Below, piece by piece: positions 21,301-31,152 of a DNA stretch of 64,000 nt. The notes under the pieces are model-generated. The model had not been told where the DNA came from. It did no database searches and was given only the letters and a program-made list of their open reading frames with translations. Position 1 is the first letter of the stretch. Every line of letters begins with the position of its first letter. Both the position numbers and the translations under genes were made by a program. Source of the DNA: Blastobasis lacticolella (Eukaryota > Arthropoda > Insecta > Lepidoptera > Blastobasidae); the NCBI GenBank assembly GCA_905147135.1, contig LR990059.1:11307001-11371000 (forward strand), written 5' to 3'.

Positions 21301-21478
21301 TTAACAATGGACGATCCAAGAAGCGATGGTTTGACATCGCCGAGTCGGACGCGAGAGCCAACGGATGATGCCCAAGATCGACGTGAGGATGCCCAAGATC
21401 GACCTAGTGGAGAAGAAAAAGTACGAAAGCGGACACTGTCTAACCGGGATTGACCGCTCGGATGATGATGATGAAGTA
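21301..21478 (+). mobile_element. RTE-like LINE ORF2 C-terminus and GATGAT tail
   Basis: The plus strand reads RSKKRWFDIAESDARANG, the typical RTE-clade GRxxKRWxD segment. A decayed DAQDRxxW-type segment follows, ending in GATGATGATGAAG. Inside, GATGCCCAAGATCGAC is duplicated in tandem (21367-21387, 21388-21403). The short GAT tail is typical of RTE elements and matches the tail of the SINE-like family in this window. Confidence 0.7.
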
Positions 21479-22102
21479 ATTTTTAATCTCTGTTTATAGT
21501 TTGTTACTGGTTTGGACGTAGTTGTGCATAGCCATTGTTTTCCAAAACTTTCAGTCAATAATTCGAGAAATTACAAAGCTCGGAACACGTGTCACATGAA
21601 AAGAAAGCCCCTGAGGATATCCCTCATCACCACATCTCGTAGTTTTTGTCGGTGCTCACGCGCATGTATAATGCGTCCAATGACGCGTCCGCATCGGTGC
21701 CAAAAGGCTTTGAGCCGACACGACCCGACCGATTACGGTGGCTCCCGAACCATCCACTCGCTAATATCATCCGACAGGGCGTCACGTGGATCAGGGATGG
21801 GGAACATCCGCATCCGCAAAGATTGGTATTTATTCATTGGAATTGCCGCCAATAATTTATACATGCGGAGTGCTTGATTGCGTTCAAAGCGCTCGCACTG
21901 GAATGGTAAAACAAAAATCTAAAATTTACAAAAACATTCAAGTACTTATATCTCAAACATCGATATTATGGAAAGCATCTTCCGACGTGACTATGGTTAT
22001 ATTTCATTAAAATCGTCTCAATTCCAAGCATCCAACTAACGTTCCTATGTGCAATGCAAGCCTTTTTAATCACTTAGTTTTTTTTAATAACAACGTAGCA
22101 TA
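21479..22102. other. unassigned; 121-codon frame without motif
   Basis: Frames at 21512-21877 and 21646-21855 (+) are open. The translation has no recognised domain. This may be the body of an unknown repeat. Confidence 0.3.
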
Positions 22103-22165
22103 CTCATCGTGGCGTTAATGTCCTGGTTGTGCTTTAACGCGTGAGGGCCCGGTGTCCGCCTTGAA
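22103..22165 (-). mobile_element. GATGAT-tail SINE, 3' scrap, copy D
   Basis: CGTGGCGTTAATGTCCTGGT, TGTGCTTTAACGCGTGAGGG and CCCGGTGTCCGCCTTGA are the terminal 60 bp of the family, minus strand. Confidence 0.75.
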
Positions 22166-23058
22166 GGTTTATCAAATAAATTCATATGGAAAATAAAGTT
22201 AATCCAATGCTCAGTAGGGTCGTGAAAGCAGAACAAATAAAGTAACGAAGAACAACAAGATCACATTTATACTTCACACAATAAAACGTTAAACGTCATT
22301 ATTAAACTTGTTTAAGAATTTAGTGCAAGTGAGCCTAAGTATTAGTCGTTAGTGATTTTTAATCCACAACATAAGAATTTCATAATCCGCATCCGCATCA
22401 TCAGTAAACAAATCCGCGTCCGCCAACATCGCCAAACGAAACACGTGTCGTTCCATCGAACGAATGTTTTATTTTAAATAGTCGCCGTTGCCACCGGAAC
22501 GTCGCTATTCCGGAATGTGGGTTGTGACGTCACAATGCCAGAATTAAAAAAACCGTAGGCACGTCGCGGATGGTCGTTTTACTTCATCTCGAATGGAGCC
22601 ATTCACGAGTGCCAAATCTGATACGGAAACTGTGAGTTCTGTATTTATAAAACGTCTGCGCATTTTTTCTTTTTCTTTTTTTCTACAAAGGTCGCTGGCG
22701 TGACGTTTAGATTGTAAGAGCCCGTACAGACGTAGAATGTAGGTGGAAAATAATATGTCGGTTAGTTCGTATTCGGCTAACTAGAGGACCGATCAGTTGC
22801 ATGTTGCACCATCCAACAGATTCACGTGGTGAGGCTGGCGATGGATAGGAGTTGGAAACAGTTCGTGCGCTCGAAGATGTGCTCATCAGACAACGATCCA
22901 CAGACATGAGGAACCGACTACAGAGAGAGAGTTTGTATTCGTATAGCGTCGTCACTCTCGCACGCTTTCGAGTATAATATGAAATACATTTGCAAAGAAA
23001 ATACAGTGAATCGAATGCTCTGTAGAGTCGTGAAAGCAGACCAAAGAACCATCACGGG
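22166..23058. other. no gene recognised
   Basis: Contains the MITE 'R' half copy at 22303-22338. 22710-22960 is GC-richer and open on the minus strand (82 codons) without motif. Confidence 0.35.
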
Positions 23059-23111
23059 TTAGCGTTTACGTCCCGGTTGTGCTATCACGCACGACGCCTT
23101 GGGTCCGCCTT
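23059..23111 (-). mobile_element. GATGAT-tail SINE, 3' scrap, copy E
   Basis: TTAGCGTTTACGTCCCGGTT, GTGCTATCACGCACGACGCC and TTGGGTCCGCCTT, minus strand. It abuts a plus-strand copy starting at 23112, a head-to-head arrangement like that at 15613. Confidence 0.65.
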
Positions 23112-23556
23112 ACGCCGTCTGTTGAGGGAAAACATCGTGATGAAACCTGCACATTCATAGGGCCTACTGAAAACCAGCGTCACGGCAACTGTCGTGGCAT
23201 ATGCTGAGTGTGGACCCATTGCACTCTCCACATGGCACAAGTAACGAGATTAGAGTACCTTTTTTTTTTCTTGTTTTGTTTATGTCTCTGTTTCATTATA
23301 TTCTTTTAATTTCATTTTAAGAATTTTGTGCTGTGTGTTTGAGTGTAATAAATGTGTCTTACATTTACTTTACTTTTTACTTTTACATTCAGGCAACTGA
23401 ATGCAAATAACAGGTCACGAAGGTCAGATGGCAATTGCTCCACTGTAATTACTCGACCTGCTAAATCCTGGAACATGGTCAAGACGAACCACGGACCCTC
23501 GCGCGTGAGAACACAACTGAGACATTTACGCCAAAACGACCATCGTGCGTAAGATA
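23112..23556 (+). mobile_element. GATGAT-tail SINE, copy F, split by a second retroposon
   Basis: The first part, 23112-23157, has TGAGGGAAAACATCGTGATG, AAACCTGC and ACATTCA. The second, 23385-23556, resumes at ACATTCAGGCAACTGAATG and runs through GGTCAGATGGCAATTGCTCC, TGTAATTACTCGACCTGC, ATGGTCAAGACGAACC and CAACTGAGACATTTACGCC. The two parts are consecutive in the family consensus, so the material between them is a later insertion. Confidence 0.75.
23158..23384 (+). mobile_element. retroposon nested inside SINE copy F
   Basis: This 227-bp insert has ACATTCA on both sides (23151-23157, 23385-23391). It contains CTACTGAAAACCAGCGTCAC, GTCGTGGCATATGCTGAGTG and a T-rich stretch ending in AATAAATGTGTC. 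I recognise the ACCAGC...GGCATATGCTGAG block as a common lepidopteran retroposon 3' region, class uncertain. Confidence 0.6.
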
Positions 23557-24319
23557 CTCGTAGTAGGATAGGACATGAAAAGACGATAGGTAAATGGCAT
23601 AGACGTTACTTCGAAGTCATGAGGACGAAGCCACATTCAAACGCTAGGCATTCACGTCACGCATCCGAACGGACACATTCGGTTGCTAGTCGCTTCACTT
23701 CTCTGTGCTGGCTACGATTTACCTTAGGCCCGTGAAATAAGGCCTGAGGGGCGATTTAATCCAGTCGTGTTCGATTAATTTTGGAATAGTTTTCGTGTAA
23801 CTTCCGTAGTTAACGATTAATTAACATAATCCATTCGCCATTCGTGTTTAATGTGTGTATTTCTGTTTATTTATGTCACGAATGGTCACAAACTTGTAAT
23901 TTATTTATTTAACACTTCATGCACTGTTACGTACAATGGCGGACTTAAACCTGCATAGCCTATTGTAATGGGGTTGACCGGTCGAAGCTTTTTACATTTG
24001 TTTTCCCTGTCATGCCTACCAAAAGTGTCGAATTCTGGTTTTTTGTTTTGGAATTTATAGCTTGCATGCAACCTTTTAAAGCTTAAAATCAAGTACAATA
24101 CCACCAGTTGCCTTCTTCATTACTAATAGTAGAGCCACTGCGTCGAAATATCGGGCTAGTCGTTAACCAAGGTATTCGGTATAATCCCGCAAACTAATAT
24201 TAAAATGTGTGATAATAACCACGATAGTTTAAAACAGTATGATATAACTTAGGCGCCACATAAAACATTTCCAAAAATTCCTCCATATAATTAAATCTAG
24301 CCTAATAAATAAATATTAT
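23557..24319. other. no gene recognised
   Basis: Unassigned. The minus-strand frame at 23901-24104 lacks motifs. Confidence 0.4.
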
Positions 24320-24450
24320 ATTTAAGTCTTCACTAATATTTTAAAGAGATAAAGTTTGCATGTTTGTCTTGTAAGTTAGTTTGTATATTGCGGGTAACCT
24401 TTGAAACTATTTAAAACATTTTGAAAATTCTTTAACCAATTTATTATTCC
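24320..24450 (+). repeat. dispersed lepidopteran repeat fragment
   Basis: TCTTCACTAATATTTTAAAG, then AGATAAAGTTTGCATGTTTG, CGGGTAACCTTTGAAACTAT and TTTGAAAATTCTTTAACCAA. From memory this order opens a common lepidopteran non-autonomous element. No internal evidence of class. Confidence 0.45.
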
Positions 24451-24478
24451 ATTATACTCGAGCGTTTTTGATCCCGGA

Positions 24479-24497
24479 AAAATAATAATAATAATAA
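24479..24497. repeat. (AAT)n microsatellite
   Basis: Six AAT units, followed by TTAATTAATTAATTAA, directly before the hairpin at 24525. Confidence 0.85.
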
Positions 24498-24524
24498 ATT
24501 TATATTAATTAATTAATTAATAAT

Positions 24525-24572
24525 TAATTTTAGGCATAACTTGTTCATTAGAACAAGTTATGCCTAAAATTA
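24525..24572. repeat. perfect 22-bp hairpin with 4-nt loop
   Basis: The left arm (24525-24546, core TTTTAGGCATAACTTGTTC) is followed by ATTA and then its exact reverse complement (24551-24572). Such a long, mismatch-free, tight-looped stem is unusual. It may be a recent foldback, fused terminal repeats of a miniature element, or an assembly artefact. The loop is too small for a standard pre-miRNA. Confidence 0.85.
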
Positions 24573-24979
24573 CTGGTTCTGTTACTTTTGTACGGACGAC
24601 AAATGCGTATATTAGGATCCCCCGGGATAGTTGAATGTTTACAGAGATCCGAACTGCGTGTGGGTGAAAACCGTAAGAAAGCGAATAGATATGAAATCAA
24701 ATAAATTCATACGTACATCACGCCATCGAATTGAAATTATTAGCGAAATCGCAACGAAAATGATTGAGTTACGTAATTCGCCGCTTTCAGGCCTTGAATG
24801 CGTCGTGTCGGTAAAGCTCAGCGACCCTGTCACCTTCAGACGGTCGACCTAGAGGGGAATAGGCGTAGTGGGAGGGGGGGGGGGGCACACAAGTAGGTTT
24901 GAAGGCGCGACTTACAATACGATGAGGCTTGCTACCTGCTACCCACTGCTACAGTTTGTGAGCGTTGGCATAGTAAAAA
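24573..24979. other. unassigned; small frame and a G12 run
   Basis: 24631-24852 (+) is open for 73 codons, with the opposite strand also open, and has no motif. A run of 12 G lies at 24874-24885. Confidence 0.35.
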
Positions 24980-25110
24980 AGAATGAATGAAATGAATGAA
25001 AAATTATTTATTGCTTATACATAGAATAAAACAAAAACATAGGAAAAAATAAACAAATAAAAGCAACCGGCGGCCTTATCGCTTAAAGCGATTTCTTCCA
25101 GGCAACCTTA
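24980..25110 (-). mobile_element. LINE 3' UTR remnant
   Basis: On the minus strand: GGTTGCCTGGAAGAAATCGC, TTTAAGCGATAAGGCCGCCG, then T-rich sequence ending in ATTCATTCATTC repeats (plus strand GAATGAATGAAATGAATG). The short hairpin CGCTTTAAGCG and the GGCCGCC block are typical of lepidopteran jockey-like LINE 3' UTRs. Confidence 0.6.
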
Positions 25111-25281
25111 AACATCTAAAAACAGAGTATACCCTAGGATAGATGGTAAGTCTGTTCTACTGAACATTACTAAAGAAATGGTATTGGTGTAGCAGTAGGT
25201 ACCTATTAGTGTCTGTGGGTACCTAGGTGTACTGTTTCGAGATAGTATGTAGTTACTTACCTATATGCGGTCATAAGAGCA

Positions 25282-25375
25282 AGATTTTTTTAATTGGACT
25301 AGCCTCGCATTTGAGGGCTATCTCACCTGGCGGTAAGTGACGAGGTGGCCGAAGATGGAGCATGTCTCCTTAAAA
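25282..25375 (-). mobile_element. LINE 3' end, CR1/jockey-like
   Basis: The minus strand reads ATGCTCCATCTTCGGCCACC, TCGTCACTTACCGCCAGGTG and AGATAGCCCTCAAATGCGAG, then a T-rich/A-rich junction at 25290. Same family as 1-360. Confidence 0.75.
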
Positions 25376-26809
25376 CCTGACCTAGTATGGGAAAACATGA
25401 ATTATTTATTTCAGTTATGGCTATCAAATAAATGACTTACGATATGGGTCGTATTTTCTGCATTTCTAAAAAATCCAAAAAAGCGTTAGTTCGTCGAACA
25501 ACAAGTTTCTTAATAAATTTGATCCACAATTTAGTTCGTCAAATCAATTACAAGATACTTAAAAAATCTGTCAAAATTAATACACGACTTGTTAGATACA
25601 ACATCGGAAAGTCGGCTTTGATGGCCGTATATAAATCACAAGATTAAACGATTTAAATCATTGAGATATTCAGTTATAGGAATAGAGAAACTGAAGTTAA
25701 TGTCCGACACCCACGTATTTACAGAATATTCATAGCAAACTATAATTTAAACTTGTGCGTGCGCAGGTGGTGAGTAATTCATAAATATATTTTTGGTTAG
25801 TTATGAACTAGAGGTACGCATATGGGCCGATGATGTGATAGTCGGTCTATTTCATTGCAATAGGCAACCTGTAGGTAAGAGGTCGGTCCAGACCGCCGAC
25901 CACTAATACTTGTATTACAATATAAGTACTGGCGCAGTTTTGTAAAAAGGATTATAATATTTTTACTGCTATGTATGGCTGCAATGCAATACTGTCAATA
26001 ATGGCCATGATAACATATTTTCAATGCAGCATATCACTCGGCTACACATATTTCAGCAAAATTGACTGGACTTTCATTTACCCAGTGGACCGTCATAGGC
26101 TTTAAGTCGAAGTGAACTATAAACGTAACTATAAATCGATTAATTAGCGAGCGTAGCTCAAATTATAAAGAAAGCTCGAAATTTCGTTTAGCGATTTAAC
26201 TGCATAATTTTATCTAAGTTCGAGATTTATGTCGGATGGAATCAGATGATGCGGGAGGCTGGCTTGCCCCCTTGGACCCGCTAGTGGACATCGGGCACTA
26301 CAATTTGGCAGTATATTATGTAAAATATTATTTGTTTTACTCTAACTACTTGTACATAATTGATAACTCTATTTAGGTCTAGAATTACTTCGGTAATTAA
26401 CAACGGCGCCAAACTCACCTGTTAAATACAGCTTTAGCCATTAACGTGCACTCGAATTTAGCGATTTAGCAACTTTGTAGTGGAACTTTTGCAAATGGTC
26501 GCGAACTAAGTGCAGTACTGAGTAAGAAGCTTCCAAGGCGATAAATACCGACTATGTTGCGTGTTAACAGCCTCATTTGGGTTGGGTATCTGTAAGCCAA
26601 TTCTTAAACTTTTCAGGCTATAAATTATTTATTATCTACCTGTAGGTAAACAATTTTTTTTTTGTTATTTATTCTTAATTGGAATTGTTATAGTGCGCCG
26701 AAGACTTCATCATAATTAGTAATAAAAACTATCAACAACTATATCTTACAGTTTAGTTATTAGTTTTAAACTTTTGATACACGTGTATTATGTTTTCTAT
26801 TAAACGAGC
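25376..26809. other. no gene recognised
   Basis: AT-rich. The 71-codon frame at 25432-25647 is Lys/Ile-rich and without motif. Confidence 0.4.
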
Positions 26810-27290
26810 TCAGCAGTCAGCGTATCGGCTGCCATATTGACGACATCTGCGTCAACAATCTGAGTTATGCAGACGACATGGTGCTGCTAAGCGCCTCAAG
26901 AAGGCTTTTACAAGTGTGTGAGTACACGGACGGCAAACAATATAAACAAAACTCAGTTTATGGTGTTTAAGGCGGGTCTAATAAGACCTTCATGTGTACC
27001 GCCCCTTAAACTATATGATGTTCCTCTGACAAGAGTTGAAGAGTTTAAGTACCTAGGACATCTTATCACGGCTGATTTTAAAGACAATGCTGACATTGAA
27101 CGGAAGATAAGGGTTTTATCGATAAGAGCAATTATGATCGCCCGTAGGTTTGCACGATGTTCCAAGGAAGCTTAAGTTACGTTTTTTAAAGCATATTGCT
27201 TGTTCGCGAAGGCGGTATCTGGTGCGCAGGGTGCGGGCCAGCTCCAACACCATCCTGGCGATGCTTGCACGTCACAGCAGTGAAGATTTT
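26810..27290 (+). mobile_element. non-LTR reverse-transcriptase remnant with YADD motif
   Basis: RIGCHIDDICVNNLSYADDM places the catalytic YADD at 26866-26877. A frameshift near 26918 moves the reading to NKTQFMVFKAG...VPPLKLYDVPLTRVEEFKYL, then GHLITADFKDNADIERKIR and ARRFARCSKEA (to 27172), stop, then FFKAYC. After an internal deletion it reads RRRYLVRRVRASSNTILAML (about 27211-27270). The order is that of a jockey-group ORF2 common in Lepidoptera. Frameshift, stop and deletion make it dead. Confidence 0.85.
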
Positions 27291-28445
27291 ACTTTAATAC
27301 TAACATTAGATTAAGTTATTGTATCTACCTACTAACAAATCGTATGAATCTTCAGATACTTGAAATAAATGAAAATCCGACTCGTAGCAACAACTTCTTG
27401 TTCTACCTTGCACTATCCCTCGTTATGTGCTAATTTGTCTGCACCATGACGTTCTGTCCAGCGTTGCCAGGTCCGGTAGATTTTGATAGTTTATAAGGGT
27501 GGTTATGCTAGTGTACCAAATATATGGTCCGGCAGATTTAATGCTTTCTTCACAACGCAATCCTCATCTAGTCTCATATCTTGTCCGTATTATCTTAGAC
27601 GGCTCGCTTTGAACTTTTCGTATATTAGGGCTAATTTATAACTGCCACGGATGTACACGTTCCGGATGCTGTCAGACCTTGTAACAACAACATTAGTGAC
27701 ACCTTGTTACAACAACTCGTAGCAACAATATGAGTAAAAAATGTTTTAACGTTACACCTACTAAGCAAGCATTAGACCACGCAGCCGAGGATGAAACATG
27801 CCTGCCTGCGTAGAAACTCCCTATTCAACCAGCAGCGGTGCGAGTCTCTAAGAAACATCCTTGATTGCAACGAAGAAATGTATCTATAATAATTCTAATT
27901 GACCCACATTAAGCACGCAATTTGCAACGTATTATTTATCCTGTTGGTCCCATTGAGGAAAAATCGTCCATCCAAAATCAGAGTCCCGTACAGAACAAGA
28001 CACAGACTGACAACTTTGAGTAATCCGCTTGGCAGGAAGCGGATACGCGTCAGAGTCGACGGCGCTCATACGTCGATCGTTTTATTTATATGTTTACGCG
28101 AAACTTGTTTTGACCAAGACCTAAAGCCCATTGTTGGCAAGCCCCGAGGTTGCTAATGTTACGCGTCGTTGAGTCACGGAGCGAGTCTTTGGTCACGAGC
28201 GTCACAGTGATCCAGGTTATGTGGCACGGTTATGTGGCGTACGTAATCGCGACCGTGGTGTAATTGCAGAATTACGGCACCGATCGCTAAATGAACGTGT
28301 AATTTGGGTTTATGTCGTGTACTCGTAACTGAGTACTGTAGATTTTACGTAGAGCTATGCTAATATCTTTACAGGTGTGTTGGGTATATCGCTCTTTTTG
28401 AAATACTTACCAAAATTGAGCTGCCTATTTTCTGATTTTAGCTAA
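27291..28445. other. no gene recognised
   Basis: Unassigned. A direct repeat GTTATGTGGC occurs twice near 28216-28240. The 85-codon frame at 27899-28156 is Arg-rich without motif. Confidence 0.35.
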
Positions 28446-28690
28446 TTAACCCACAACGAAAAAAGAGGGGCGTTATAAGTTTGACATGTGTATCTGTGTA
28501 TCTGTGCTTTGTGTGTCTGTTTGGGGCATCGTAGCTCCCGAACGGATGGAGCGATTTCGAAGCGGTTTTCTTTATTTGAAAGGCAGTTTAATCGAGACAG
28601 TTCTTTGCTTTGTGTCATTAAAATCAGTTTTTGAGTATATGTAAACTTGGTCGGGGGTTTACCGACGTTTTCTGTCGGTTAGGTTACTTT
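28446..28690 (+). mobile_element. dispersed element 'N', copy 2
   Basis: Starts TTAACCCACAACGAAAAAAG, contains GACATGTGTATCTGTGTATC, CGTAGCTCCCGAACGGATGG and ends TTTTCTGTCGGTTAGGTTA. It is collinear with 16157-16408. Confidence 0.6.
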
Positions 28691-29704
28691 AGGCATGGAT
28701 CAATGTCTGAAGCAATGATTAGGAAAACCATAATTCGTCATGTGGAATATCAGCAAGGTCTTTCACTCACGATCGCTGTCTTGGCTGAATCCAATATCCA
28801 ATTGATCCTATTGTAGTCGGGTCTATCAACTGTGTAGTTTCCTAACCAACCTACTCGCATAACGCAACATGGAAATTTTTACAGCGGTTCCGATCTATTT
28901 GCCTTCAGCTACAGTCAGCTGCAAAATCAGTATGGTAAATTGGCCCGTTCACTCTACAGCTGCCTATACCTACCGCCCATAGTTATCTCCACCACATCAA
29001 AGTAATGAATTTAGCGCTATATCCTTTACATAATAATCGCTTACTTAGCCGAAATTAACGGCGTGCCTCACGAGCTCACCTCGTTGCCCCCTTCCCGTTT
29101 CCCATGTAATTCCCGTCACTTCGTAAACAATGGAATTAAGCCGGGCATACGGCGGCGGGCTTGCTCGTAAAGCGCTGTTTTATTGTGATATAAACAGTCC
29201 CGGCAGACTCCCATTGACGCGGCGCCGGCGTCGCCCGCCCCGGTATCGTAATCTGCACTTTTATGCCAGCACTGCGCTGACATGCGTGGAGACGTAAAAG
29301 ACAACAAGCGCGGGTATGGGCACTTGTGCTGCGGCAAATGGAACGCGAGCTTGTTGGCTGTGTTTGGTGTTGTTGGCTCTTTGTTTGCGGATTCATACTC
29401 GTATGTTGCAGTTTACGATTTTTAAATGAAACAGCTTTTAACGGAGTCCCGATTTTATGTTTACCTATTTGTGCCGACGTTTCGATAGCTCGCAGTTGAT
29501 CACTTTTCAGTTATCTTGGTCGTGGTAGACTTTACGCTGTGGGTTATTTTATGTCAACAAAACAATATACAATACAATAACCTTTATTGACAAAAACTCG
29601 TTTCAGCAATTTACGGAGTCAGTTCTTCCCATTATGTTTTTATCGAGAAAGAAAATTAGCATACAATTTATGTATTTATTTTATTAGTAGTATCATCGTT
29701 CTAA
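28691..29704. other. unassigned; GC-rich patch
   Basis: 29100-29350 is clearly GC-richer and open on the minus strand in two frames (73 and 86 codons), with no recognised domain. 29470-29500 (GACGTTTCGATAGCTCG) resembles a motif seen in several insect repeats. Confidence 0.3.
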
Positions 29705-30218
29705 GGGCCCGTTTACACGTCACCGTTTGCAAACTAGACAGATAATACGTACGCGTCGCGCCCGCACAGGCATCGCGTAGCAAACCGACGAATTACAAAA
29801 ATAACTTTAAATGTTAACATTATTTAAATAATTCAGATTTTTAGAATTACGACAAAATAAAACCTATAATAAAATTAATTAATCTAGAGGAGTGACTTGA
29901 CCGATGGCTTGGACCAAAAGTGATTCGGGGTTTCTATGCCAGCTCGATGGTTAGGATCAAAATGCCAGCGGCAGGTGGCCGCGCGTGGAGCCGTCTCAGC
30001 ATTTTTCTTCATCTGCATGAAATTGCGGTCATAGCTTATTCGCCAGATTTGAGTGGCGTGTGCAGGGCGTCAGCTGATTCCCAGTTAGTTTCTTATGTGA
30101 CACGAGCGTGATGCAGGCGCTTGCGTTTGTTTACAAATAGTAAAATAAGCTTTTTGTTATTAGTATAGAAACCAAAAATATTTAGGAAAAATCGCGAGGA
30201 AATCGCGTACGTCTGTAC
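29705..30218 (+). repeat. dispersed element 'Q', copy 1
   Basis: Opens GGGCCCGTTTACACG, then ACGCGTCGCGCCCGC and CATCGCGTAGCA. It ends with GCGTTTGTTTACAAATAG, TATAGAAACCAAAAATA and AAATCGCGTACGTCTGTAC. Start and end blocks recur in order at 52432-52810 with a different interior. Probably a non-autonomous DNA element. Confidence 0.5.
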
Positions 30219-30289
30219 TATTATTAATCTTCCAGTAGTTGACAGTACGTCGGCTCTATGCTAACGACGATACCGCCTGAAAACGGCTT

Positions 30290-30400
30290 TAGAATGTATT
30301 TATTTAACAGTTTATTGTGCACAGGAAATACATAGTGAATAACAGGCAAAGTAATAAATGGCACAATAAATGTATTATTTGATCCAGTATTTTAAAGGTA
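30290..30400 (-). mobile_element. possible LINE 3' tail
   Basis: The plus strand has ATGTATTTATTTAACAGTTT, ATTGTGCACAGGAAATACAT and AGTGAATAACAGGCAAAG. Its complement looks like the AATAAA-bearing 3' end of a lepidopteran LINE. Short and uncertain. Confidence 0.35.
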
Positions 30401-30408
30401 TATTCCGG

Positions 30409-30490
30409 GTTTCCTACCGCGTACCTTTGTTTACAAACCTCGGAATCCCTAGTAGGAAACATTATAAATAATCGCAATTGTTTAAAACAT
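30409..30490. mobile_element. MITE 'M' (GTTTCCTACCG ends), copy 1
   Basis: GTTTCCTACCGCGTACC at 30409 is mirrored by AGTAGGAAAC ending at 30460. ATCGCAATTGTTTAAAAC follows. The same order, with better-paired ends, is at 36288-36394, and a fragment is at 35051-35100. Confidence 0.55.
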
Positions 30491-30861
30491 TTCGATCCCG
30501 TATGACTCATTCTGTTTGTTTCTTGCGTTTACTCGCTACGTATACCCACAATGACCACGTCACTCAACGCCAACATTAAACAGTGCGCACCGCGTTTCAG
30601 ATCACAACATTATCCCAACAATGCCCACATAAACAATATAAATCTCTGTACAAATTAGACATTTACATGGTGGTTTTAATCCGGCGTTTCGTTCTTGATA
30701 CATTCGTCCTGCGGTTTTTACGCGCGGTGTAAAGTTATCCAGACGAATTCCATGTAGTTGCCGTGTTGGTGCTGTCCATCATGATTCAATTAGGTTAACT
30801 GTGCGTTGGTGTGTTTTATAAATAGCAGTAAAAAAGCTTTTTAAAAAAAACGGACAGTTAT

Positions 30862-31152
30862 CCGACATCTATAATATAAAAATAATAATTTTGGCGTTAA
30901 TGTCCCGGTTATGCTCCCGCGCACGAGGGCTCGGGGTCGCCCCATGATCCAGAATTCGGCAGATCAGATAATTACAGTAGAGCGACTGCCATCTGACCTC
31001 CGTGACCATGCTACCAGGGGAACCTGATCAGATTGGATCATTGGGTTACACATTTAGTCGTCTGATTGTGCAGGTTTCATCACGAAATTTTCTCTCACCG
31101 TAAGAGTATCGGTTAGCATTCAACTAATGTCTACATAGCCGACATCTATAAT
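30862..31152 (-). mobile_element. near full-length GATGAT-tail SINE, copy G, with perfect target duplication
   Basis: CCGACATCTATAAT occurs exactly at 30862-30875 and 31139-31152. The 263-bp insert between (30876-31138) is the longest copy here. In minus orientation it runs from ACATTAGTTGAATGCTAACC through CTCTTACGGTGAGAG, the GATCCAATCTGATCAGGTTC block and ATCTGATCTGCCGAATTC to CGGGACATTAACGCC and an ATT-rich tail. No tRNA box A/B is obvious at its 5' end, so it could be a SINE without a tRNA head or a LINE 3' end. Confidence 0.85.

Noticed and set aside
24874..24885. G12 run as a G-quadruplex or functional element
   Set aside because: An uninterrupted homopolymer of this length is common noise and may be a sequencing artefact.
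26918..27175. Host reverse-transcriptase-related gene
   Set aside because: Frameshift and stop break it, and the flanks continue as decayed LINE sequence.
29116..29396. Overlapping minus-strand frames in a GC-rich patch as coding exons
   Set aside because: Two frames are open because of GC content; no splice sites or recognisable motifs support either.
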